Positions 1-5,372 of a stretch of 9,388 bases of DNA are shown one piece after another. Positions within the stretch are counted from its first letter, which is position 1, and every line of letters begins with the position of its first letter. The position numbers were made by a program, and so were the translations under genes. The DNA is from Armatimonadota bacterium (GTDB taxonomy: Bacteria; Sysuimicrobiota; Sysuimicrobiia; Sysuimicrobiales; Humicultoraceae): positions 1 to 9,388 of the forward strand of contig JACQGZ010000283.1 of the NCBI GenBank assembly GCA_016199305.1. The letters run 5' to 3'. The notes below the pieces were generated by a model. It saw nothing but the letters and a program-made list of their open reading frames with translations, was not told the origin of the DNA and searched no databases.

Positions 1-468
1 GAGCAGTGGGTCGCCGCGCAGCCGTTCGACAAGGCCGGCGACCGTCGACGCGGTCGGGTCGCGGAGCAGGCTGATCGACCCAAAGTGGAGGACCTGACAC
101 GCGGCGATGTCGGCGGACAGGTCCTCGGGCCGAAGGAGCGTGTCCGCGGTCCCGTCCTGATAGAAGGAGAAAGCGGGTTCCCCGCCCTCCAGAGCGACGA
201 AGGCGAGCGTGGTCGGGGCGTCGGATCGTGAGAGCAACCGTCTGCCGATCCCTTCGCGCTCCAGATGGGCGAGGAGAAATCGGCCGAAGAAGTCTGTCGA
301 GACCTTGGCGGCGAACTCGACGCGCGCCCCGAGGCGCGCTAGCCCCACGGCCACGTTGAACGGCGACCCGCCGGGGTGCATCCGGAACCCGACCGTCTGT
401 CCGCCCTCGAGGAGCGGGGTGAAGTCGACGAGGATCTCGCCGATGGTCGTAAAGGGCGGGCTTGTCAC
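1..468 (-). CDS. PfkB-family sugar kinase, fructokinase-like (partial, C-terminus outside window)
   Basis: Cytoplasmic ATP-dependent kinase of the ribokinase/PfkB fold, predicted to phosphorylate a sugar or sugar acid. The first 156 residues are visible, read from a GTG at 468-466 down to base 1. Seen: an N-terminal GEILVDF strand (residues 10-16), the substrate-side glycine motif GGSPFNVAVGLARLG (33-47), TDFFG (58-62), TTLAFVALEGGEPAFSFY (86-103) and HFGSISL (128-134). This series is typical of fructokinase-type members; 2-keto-3-deoxygluconate and other sugar kinases share parts of it. The GAGD catalytic motif lies in the missing C-terminal half, so activity cannot be judged. The GTG overlaps the stop of the upstream aldolase gene by four bases (GTGA, 465-468). 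There is no strong ribosome-binding site of its own, which suggests coupled translation. The family call is firm; the substrate is inferred only. Confidence 0.9.
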   Translation of the reverse strand, partial: MTSPPFTTIGEILVDFTPLLEGGQTVGFRMHPGGSPFNVAVGLARLGARVEFAAKVSTDFFGRFLLAHLEREGIGRRLLSRSDAPTTLAFVALEGGEPAFSFYQDGTADTLLRPEDLSADIAACQVLHFGSISLLRDPTASTVAGLVERLRGDPLL

Positions 469-1115
469 AAGTGCCCGGCGTCTTCCTCGAACGCGCGCGC
501 CGCCTCCGCCGTCGCGCTCACATCCGGGAGGGCGAGCAGCAGATCGGGGGGCAGCGTCGCGCATGAGGCGCCCAGGGCGGCCAGGGCCTCGACGTCCTCG
601 GGCGTGCGGACGCTGGCCACCAGCAGGCGCACCGTCATCTGCTGCGCCCGGATGACCTCAACCATCCCACCGATGATTCCCAGGGGGTCCTGTCCCGCGT
701 CGCGCATCCGGCCCAGGTAGACCGCGGCGTAGCGCGCACCCACGGCCTCCGCGAGCACCACCTGGCGGACCGCATAGACCGCCGTGACCGTGATTCCCAC
801 ACCTTGGGCCGCGAGCCGGGCGCCGGCGCGGAACCCCTCGCGCGTCGCCGGCACCTTCACCAGGACGCGCGTCGGGTCGAGCGCATGCAGCCACTGGCCG
901 TCGCTGATCATGGTTTCCAGCGTCGGCGCCAGGACCTGCAGGTGAATCTCTCCGGCGCCGGCCTCGACCGCGCTCGCGACCAGCGAGGGGATGTCGGCCC
1001 GGCGGAGCCCCGCGCGCCGCAGCAGCGTCGGGTTCGTCGTCACGCCGGCTACGTACCCCGTCGATAGCGCCTGCCGAATGGCCGCGGTATCGGCGCTGTC
1101 CACGTAGAGGCGCAT
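465..1115 (-). CDS. Small transaldolase / fructose-6-phosphate aldolase-like class I aldolase
   Basis: TIM-barrel Schiff-base aldolase of the TalC/FSA family, 216 aa from the ATG at 1115-1113; E. coli FSA is 220 aa. A GTG directly upstream (1118) is possible, but the ATG gives the family's usual start (MRLYVDSAD against MELYLDTSD). By my alignment the key FSA residues are kept: D6, N28 in TTNPT, Q60 (FSA Q59), Schiff-base K87 in VKVPAT (K85), T111 (T109), A131 and Y133 (A129, Y131) and S168 (S166). Gln and Tyr at the Q59 and Y131 positions distinguish FSA from true transaldolases, which have Glu and Phe. An aldol cleavage or addition using a dihydroxyacetone-type donor is therefore likelier than transaldolase activity. 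The ATG overlaps the stop of the binding-protein-like gene (TGATG), and the 3' end overlaps the kinase start. The physiological substrate is unknown. Confidence 0.9.
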   Translation of the reverse strand: MRLYVDSADTAAIRQALSTGYVAGVTTNPTLLRRAGLRRADIPSLVASAVEAGAGEIHLQVLAPTLETMISDGQWLHALDPTRVLVKVPATREGFRAGARLAAQGVGITVTAVYAVRQVVLAEAVGARYAAVYLGRMRDAGQDPLGIIGGMVEVIRAQQMTVRLLVASVRTPEDVEALAALGASCATLPPDLLLALPDVSATAEAARAFEEDAGHL

Positions 1116-2338
1116 CACCGTTCAGCCGGGGCTGCCGTGATTTCCCGGATCCGCGCCGCCGCCTCCGCCAGCGCCGCCTCGACCGTCACCCGCCCGATGA
1201 TGGCCCGCCGGAGCGCGCGCCACAGCGCGTCCTCCATCGGCGGGTAGCGGGGATGGGACGGTGGGAACAGCGCGGCGGCCGTCGTCACTTCCAGCAGGCC
1301 CCACCGCCGCGCCTGGATCGAGCCGGGGGGTGATTCGGTCCGCGCCTGCGCCAGCACCGCGGGGCGTGTCGGGAGGCTGCCCAGGCGAGCCTCCAGCAGT
1401 TGACTCTCGTCGGAAGTGAGGAAGCGCAGCAGGGCGAGGGCGGCGGGGCGGTCGCGCACCGTCGTGGGGATGGCAAAGGTGTGGGCGCCGGCATAGACGT
1501 GCCGCCCGGCGGGCCCGGTGGGATAGAGCGCCACGCTGAAGCGGTCGGCCACGGCGCAGAGGGCCGGGTCGGTGTAGGTGTAAAAACCGCCGGGCCAGTC
1601 GGTCGTCATGGCCGCGCGCCCGCCGCGGAAGCACGCCGCCACCTCGTCGTAGTGCCACTCCGGCGTTTCCGGCGGAGCGGCCCCCTGTTGATACAGCTCG
1701 GCCAGCAGCCCGAGCGCCCACCGGCCGCTCTGATCCTCGAACGCGGGTTCCATCTGCGCGCTGAAGAGTCGGCCGCCGGCCATGGCCTGCAGTTCGAAAA
1801 AATGCCCGAAGAGACCGGACTCCCGCCCGGGGAAGGCAAAGCCGTAGAGGTCCGGGCCGCGGGCGAAGTGCAGGGCGATCGGGCGGAATGCCTCCCAGGT
1901 GTCGGGGACCCGCAGCGTCTGCCCCACGCGGGACGCAAACGCGGCCTGCTCCTCCGGGTGCTCCAGCAGATCGGTTCGGTAATAGAGCAACTTCGCGTCG
2001 AGGTTACGGGGGATCCCGTAGAGGAGCCCGTCGATCCGAGCGAGTTGCACGACCCGGGGGTGGAAGGCGGCCAGTTCGCCCGCCCCGAGATCGTCGTCCA
2101 GCGGGGTGAGCCACTGGCGTTGCGCCGGCGCGTACTTGGTGTGGGTGGAGATGAGGTCGAAGCGGGCGGTCCCGGCCCCGAACTCTTCCGCGATCGTGGC
2201 GTTGAGAGCGGGATGGGGGAGGCGAGCCGCGACCTCGATGTCCCACCCCGTCTGGCGCTCAAACTCCTCCAGCCGCCTGTAGAGGGGATCGTACATCGGC
2301 CCCCCGACGAGCAGCAGGCGAAGCTGCTTCGCTGCCAC
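1115..2338 (-). CDS. Family 1 ABC sugar-binding-protein homologue lacking a signal peptide
   Basis: Protein of 407 aa with the periplasmic-binding fold of the family 1 (UgpB/MalE-like, COG1653) solute-binding proteins. Seen: an N-terminal core strand LRLLLVGGP followed by a helix (residues 6-30), YGIP (107-110), YYRTDLL (119-125), TWEAF (147-151), FRGGRAAMTTDWPG (237-250) and AGAHTFAIP (283-291). These parallel YTIP, YYRSDLL, TWADY and the GRCALSIDW region of the exported binding protein across the divergent promoter, so the two are paralogues. Unlike that protein it has no signal sequence: it starts at GTG 2338-2336 (alternative M15). The frame upstream is closed by a TAG at 2401-2399 after about 20 polar residues, so no hydrophobic leader is possible. 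A weak GGGGG ribosome-binding site lies 8 nt upstream. It heads the operon with the aldolase and kinase and overlaps the aldolase start. I infer a cytoplasmic sugar or sugar-phosphate binding role, perhaps as a sensor; transport is unlikely without export. Confidence 0.88.
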   Translation of the reverse strand: MAAKQLRLLLVGGPMYDPLYRRLEEFERQTGWDIEVAARLPHPALNATIAEEFGAGTARFDLISTHTKYAPAQRQWLTPLDDDLGAGELAAFHPRVVQLARIDGLLYGIPRNLDAKLLYYRTDLLEHPEEQAAFASRVGQTLRVPDTWEAFRPIALHFARGPDLYGFAFPGRESGLFGHFFELQAMAGGRLFSAQMEPAFEDQSGRWALGLLAELYQQGAAPPETPEWHYDEVAACFRGGRAAMTTDWPGGFYTYTDPALCAVADRFSVALYPTGPAGRHVYAGAHTFAIPTTVRDRPAALALLRFLTSDESQLLEARLGSLPTRPAVLAQARTESPPGSIQARRWGLLEVTTAAALFPPSHPRYPPMEDALWRALRRAIIGRVTVEAALAEAAARIREITAAPAER

Positions 2339-2561
2339 GATTCCGACCCCCGTTGGACCGTCCGACAGACAGGCCGACGGCCGCGCTCTAGTCTCTTTCT
2401 ACGTGACCCGCGATGCTTCATTTTCGTTCTCCCGAGCGCTTTCTCACCGGCGCGCCCCGGCCGGGCCGCGGGTGGGCCGCCGGCTCGTCGGCAGGTGGCC
2501 TGACAGGAAAGGCTCCGACGGGTGGGGAATCCCAGGGGCAGATTCCAAAGGAGCAGAACCG

Positions 2562-2795
2562 ATGTCTCACCGCGGCCCCTACGGCGTGCGCCAGCGGCTG
2601 CGCGGCGGAACCAATCCGCCGCCGGACGAGCATTCCCCGCCTCTACGTTCTCCCACCGCGGAGAACCGCCAGCTGCCAGGCCGATCACCAGGAGGTGAGA
2701 AGGGTGAAGCGATTCGCCGGGATGTCGCTCGCGCTGCTGTTAGCGGCAGCGTTGCTCTCCGTGCCCGCGGTCACGGCCGCCCCGAAGCAGTTTGA
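2562..2795 (+). CDS. Possible upstream small ORF (77 aa), doubtful
   Basis: An ATG at 2562 is preceded by AAAGGAG (2547-2553) at an ideal 8-nt spacing. It opens a 77-codon frame that runs through both leader inverted repeats and ends with a TGA at 2793-2795, about 90 bases inside the binding-protein gene in another frame. The product would be Arg/Gly/Pro-rich (starting MSHRGPYGVRQRLRGG), with no recognisable domain, signal or membrane segment. The ribosome-binding site is the only positive evidence. The composition is what an out-of-phase frame in GC-rich DNA gives. It could be a regulatory leader ORF or nothing. Confidence 0.15.
   Translation: MSHRGPYGVRQRLRGGTNPPPDEHSPPLRSPTAENRQLPGRSPGGEKGEAIRRDVARAAVSGSVALRARGHGRPEAV
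2602..2622 (+). repeat. Hairpin-forming inverted repeat in the leader
   Basis: GCGGCGGA (2602-2609) and TCCGCCGC (2615-2622) are perfect complements separated by the 5-base loop ACCAA. In RNA this makes a stable GC-rich stem-loop in the likely 5' leader of the transporter mRNA, about 80 nt before its start codon. No U-tract follows, so it is not an intrinsic terminator. The role is unknown. Confidence 0.6.
2647..2666. promoter_or_regulatory. Operator-like inverted repeat GTTCTCC-N6-GGAGAAC
   Basis: Two perfect 7-bp arms (2647-2653 and 2660-2666) flank a 6-bp spacer, a 20-bp dyad of the size bound by dimeric regulators. It lies about 38 bp before the binding-protein start codon. Its left half, within CGTTCTCCC, recurs exactly at 2425-2433, 221 bp upstream and close to the other operon. 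It could instead act as an RNA stem-loop. No matching regulator gene is in the window, so the operator reading is an inference. Confidence 0.4.
2690..2698 (+). promoter_or_regulatory. Strong ribosome-binding site fixing the binding-protein start
   Basis: AGGAGGTGA is a near-complete match to the anti-Shine-Dalgarno sequence. Its AGGAGG core ends 8 nt before the GTG at 2704. This decides the start: the GTG is followed at once by a signal peptide, whereas the longer in-frame extension back to 2413 has neither feature. Confidence 0.9.
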
Positions 2796-4188
2796 GGGCG
2801 TCACCGTGAACATGTTGACGTTTACCGGCCCGCAGATTGCCGAGCCGCTGCAGCGGCGGGGCCCCGCTTTCGGCAAGCTCACGGGGGCGAAGATCAACGT
2901 CGTCACCGTGCCATTCAGCGACCTCTACCAGAAGATCCTCACCGACATGGCGACAGGGACCAACAGTTTCCAGGCCTTCGTCTTTGCGCCGCAGTGGATG
3001 GCCGACTATGTGACCGCCGGCTACCTCGAGGACGTGACGAATCGGATCAACGCTGACAAGGCGCTGCAGTGGAACGACATCGCGCCCTTCTTCCGGGACT
3101 TCAGTGCCACCTTCGGCGGGCGCACCTACACGATCCCGCTGGACGGCGACTTCCAGATGGTCTACTATCGCAGCGACTTGCTCAAGCAGGCGGGCCTCAA
3201 GCCGCCCGCGACCTGGGCGGACTACCTCAAGATCGCGCAGACCTTCCACGGCAAGGACCTCAACGGCGACGGGAAGCCCGACTTCGGCTCCTGCATCGCC
3301 AAGAAGCGCAACGCCCAATCGTACTGGATGGTCTGGTCGGTGGCGGCGGGCTTCCTGCAGGCCAAGGGGACGAGTGAAGGGTCGTTCTTCGACCTCGACA
3401 CCTTCAAGCCGCTGACGAACAATGAGGCCTTCGCCGAAGCCCTGCGGGTCTACGTCGAGACCGGCAAATACGGCCCGCCGGATGAGCTGAACTGGGACGT
3501 CGGCGACTCGCGCGGCGGTTTCACCAGCGGGCGCTGCGCCCTGTCGATTGACTGGGGCGACATCGGCACGCTGGCGATCGACCCCAAGACCTCAAAGGTC
3601 CAGGACAAGGTCGGCGCCGTCATCCTGCCCGGCACCTCGCGGGTGCTGGACCGGAAGAGTGGCACGCTCGTCGCCTGCAGCACGACGACGTGTCCCTTCG
3701 CGGTGAACGGTATCAACCACGCGCCCTTCGCCGCGTTCGGCGGGTGGTCCGGCGGGATCAACAAGGCGGCCCCCGCGAAGGTCAAGGACGCCGCCTACGC
3801 CTTCCTGTCGTACATGAGCCAGCCGGCGCAGGCGAATAAGGATGTCACCATCGGGATCACCGGCTTCAACCCGTACCGGAGCTCGCAGTTCAAGAACACC
3901 GCCCTGTGGACAAAGGCGGGCATGAGCCAGGCGGCGGCGCGCAACTACCTCGGCGCCATCCAGGCCAGCCTGCAGAGCCCGAACATGGTACTGGACCTGC
4001 GCATCCCGCAGAACCAGCGCTATCAGCAGGTCGTGCTGGACACCGCGATCGCGAAACTCCTCGCCAAGGAGATCAACATCCAGCAGGCGATGAAGGAGAT
4101 CTTCGATGGCTGGGAGGCGATCACCAACGAGCTCGGCCGCGATAAGCAGCTGGCAGCCTATAAGGCGAGTCTGGGAGTGAAGCGCTAG
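2704..4188 (+). CDS. Exported ABC transporter sugar-binding protein (family 1)
   Basis: Extracytoplasmic receptor of an ABC sugar importer, 494 aa from GTG 2704. Residues 1-26 form a Sec signal peptide: MKRF, then a hydrophobic core rich in L and A, with likely cleavage after AVTA or AVTAA. There is no lipobox Cys, so the mature protein is soluble in the periplasm rather than lipid-anchored. Family 1 features follow: YTIPLDGDF, VYYRSDLL, TWADYLKIAQTF, GRCALSIDWGD and AFGGWSGGINKAAP. A DLNGDGKPD loop (185-193) has the D-x-N-x-D-G spacing of a calcium-binding loop. Four cysteines (197, 278, 325, 330) could form disulfides after export. It is the first gene of the transporter operon, 26 bp before the first permease and separated by a large palindrome, a layout that often allows excess binding protein over permeases. 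The ligand cannot be read from sequence; the neighbouring isomerase and kinase suggest an aldose. Confidence 0.95.
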   Translation: MKRFAGMSLALLLAAALLSVPAVTAAPKQFEGVTVNMLTFTGPQIAEPLQRRGPAFGKLTGAKINVVTVPFSDLYQKILTDMATGTNSFQAFVFAPQWMADYVTAGYLEDVTNRINADKALQWNDIAPFFRDFSATFGGRTYTIPLDGDFQMVYYRSDLLKQAGLKPPATWADYLKIAQTFHGKDLNGDGKPDFGSCIAKKRNAQSYWMVWSVAAGFLQAKGTSEGSFFDLDTFKPLTNNEAFAEALRVYVETGKYGPPDELNWDVGDSRGGFTSGRCALSIDWGDIGTLAIDPKTSKVQDKVGAVILPGTSRVLDRKSGTLVACSTTTCPFAVNGINHAPFAAFGGWSGGINKAAPAKVKDAAYAFLSYMSQPAQANKDVTIGITGFNPYRSSQFKNTALWTKAGMSQAAARNYLGAIQASLQSPNMVLDLRIPQNQRYQQVVLDTAIAKLLAKEINIQQAMKEIFDGWEAITNELGRDKQLAAYKASLGVKR

Positions 4189-4214
4189 GTCGCGGCACGC
4201 CCTCAGCGAGGCAC

Positions 4215-5372
4215 ATGCTCAAGGTCCGTCAGCGCAGCGGGACAGGGCCGGCCGGCCCTGTCCCGCTGCGCCATCGCAGTCGAGCCGGCTCTTGGTTTGA
4301 GAGCCAGACGCGCTCCCTTTTCCTCCTCCCGGCTGTGCTGATGCTGGTGTTCCTATCGATCTTCCCGTTGTTCGTGTCGCTGTACCTGTCTTTGACGAGA
4401 TTCCAATTCGTTCCGGGGGGGTTCCGGCTGGCCTTCGTCGGGCTGGCGAACTACCGCAAGCTCATCGTCGGGATCGAGCGGGAGCACTTCCTCGGCGCGC
4501 TGGCCGCACTCTCCCCGGCGTTCTGGCTGGTCTTCAGCCTTGTCGCGATCGGGCTGCTCGTCTTCGTCATCCGGTCTCTCCAGATGCCCACCGCCGCCGG
4601 GCGGGGGGTCGCGGGCCGGATGGTCTTCGCGCTCGTCGGCGGGACCGTCATCTGGCTGCTGCTGCGGACCCTCACCCCGGGCGGGCGGCCCGGCAGTCTC
4701 TTCACCACCCTCATCTACGTGACCGGCGGGATCGCCGTGCAGTATTGGCTGGGGTTGATGCTGGCGTATCTGGCGTCGCAGGAGCTGGCCGGGCGCCGCT
4801 TCTTCCGCGTGGTGTTCCTGCTGCCGATGATGATCACGCCGGTCGGGATCGCCTATACCTTCCGCATCCTGTTCGACCTGGGCAAGGGACCGTTCGCCCC
4901 GGTGTGGGGGGCGTTGGGCCTGGCCGAGGTCTCCTGGGTGAACTACCCCTGGGGGGCGCGGCTCGCGGTGATGACGGGGGACATCTGGCAGTGGACGCCA
5001 TTCATGTTCATCGTCCTGCTGGCCGCGCTGGAGAGTGTTCCCACGGAACTGCTGGAGGCCGCGATGGTGGACGGGGCGAGCCGCTGGCAGATGTTCTGGA
5101 AGGTCTCGTGGCCGCACATCCTCCCGGTCACCTCGACGGTCGTGCTGATCCGGCTGATTGAGGCCTTCAAGATCATCGACCTGCCCAACGTGCTGACCAA
5201 CGGCGGGCCGGGGACAGCCACGGAATCGCTGACCCTGCATGCCTTCATGGCCTGGCGGACGCTGGACATCGGCGGCTCGGCGGCGGTGGCGTACATCCTC
5301 CTATTCGTCGTGACGCTGAGCGCCACGTCGTATATCAGCTTCATCCACCGCCGCGTGGCGGAGGTGGTCTGA
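4215..5372 (+). CDS. ABC sugar transporter permease, MalF/UgpA-type, with an insertion
   Basis: Inner-membrane permease of the binding-protein-dependent sugar importer family, 385 aa against about 290-320 for usual UgpA-type members. The ATP-binding-subunit contact loop (EAA motif) is EAAMVDGASRWQMFWKVSWP at residues 281-300. Other family landmarks are GLANYRKL (76-83), RRFFRVVFLLPMMITPV (194-210) and LTNGGPGTATESL (327-339). The first membrane helix is about residues 34-60. The extra length comes mainly from about residues 100-160, which contain two more hydrophobic segments (about 104-121 and 134-152) not expected in the family. The start is ATG 4215, with a poor ribosome-binding site; no other in-frame ATG, GTG or TTG lies before the first helix. 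A perfect 40-bp palindrome sits inside codons 6-19, so the N-tail is partly hairpin-encoded. Its stop overlaps the next gene (TGATG). Confidence 0.93.
   Translation: MLKVRQRSGTGPAGPVPLRHRSRAGSWFESQTRSLFLLPAVLMLVFLSIFPLFVSLYLSLTRFQFVPGGFRLAFVGLANYRKLIVGIEREHFLGALAALSPAFWLVFSLVAIGLLVFVIRSLQMPTAAGRGVAGRMVFALVGGTVIWLLLRTLTPGGRPGSLFTTLIYVTGGIAVQYWLGLMLAYLASQELAGRRFFRVVFLLPMMITPVGIAYTFRILFDLGKGPFAPVWGALGLAEVSWVNYPWGARLAVMTGDIWQWTPFMFIVLLAALESVPTELLEAAMVDGASRWQMFWKVSWPHILPVTSTVVLIRLIEAFKIIDLPNVLTNGGPGTATESLTLHAFMAWRTLDIGGSAAVAYILLFVVTLSATSYISFIHRRVAEVV
4232..4271. repeat. Perfect 40-bp palindrome at the binding-protein/permease junction
   Basis: All 20 base pairs match around a centre between 4251 and 4252. 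The left arm begins GCGCAGCGGGACAGGG, and the middle is GGCCGGCCGGCC. In RNA it would form a very stable stem of about 18 bp with a tetraloop. It begins 44 nt after the binding-protein stop codon and 17 nt after the permease start. No U-tract follows, so it is not a standard intrinsic terminator. It most resembles REP-type hairpins that shield an upstream binding-protein mRNA from 3' exonucleases, but it lies within the predicted coding sequence. The function is inferred; the palindrome itself is read directly from the bases. Confidence 0.9.
5359..5365 (+). promoter_or_regulatory. Ribosome-binding site of the second permease
   Basis: GGAGGTG lies inside the last codons of the first permease, 6 nt before the ATG at 5372. 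Together with the TGATG stop/start overlap it supports coupled translation of the two permeases at a near-equal ratio. Confidence 0.75.

Larger units (their letters stand above)
2339..2703. other. Divergent intergenic control region
   Basis: These 365 bp separate the two divergent start codons and must carry the promoters of both operons. I see no sigma-70 promoter with convincing -35 and -10 boxes on either strand. The only AT-rich pocket is around 2411-2430. The plus-strand side holds a possible small reading frame from ATG 2562, two inverted repeats (2602-2622 and 2647-2666) and a 9-mer, CGTTCTCCC, present at both 2425-2433 and 2646-2654. No tRNA, known riboswitch or intrinsic terminator is recognised. 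The binding-protein frame is open back to an ATG at 2413, but that extension has no ribosome-binding site and does not look like a secreted protein's start, so I treat it as non-coding leader. Confidence 0.7.

Noticed and set aside
2434..2443. GAGCGCTTTC resembling half of a LacI/CcpA-type operator
   Set aside because: Only one half matches the GAAAGCGCTTTC-like consensus. The left half fails, and no such regulator is in the window.
1400..2503. A 367-codon plus-strand frame antisense to the signal-less binding-protein gene
   Set aside because: The G/R/P/E-rich product has no recognisable family, and the opposite strand carries a clear binding-protein homologue over the same bases.
2526..2546. 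GGAATC-N9-GATTCC inverted repeat
   Set aside because: Six-base arms with a 9-base spacer can arise by chance in a region this size, and nothing else supports function.
1606..2688. A 360-codon minus-strand frame overlapping the start of the signal-less binding-protein gene, considered as a possible source of a leader sequence
   Set aside because: It is in a different frame from the binding-protein gene, is Arg/Ser/Pro-rich, and has no hydrophobic signal segment. It is a shadow frame.
2413..2703. N-terminal extension of the exported binding protein to an ATG at 2413
   Set aside because: There is no ribosome-binding site at 2413, and the extension would bury the signal peptide about 97 residues in. 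The AGGAGGTGA before GTG 2704 marks the real start.
4232..4271. Reading the large palindrome as a Rho-independent terminator
   Set aside because: No T-run follows on either strand, and the downstream genes clearly belong to the same operon.
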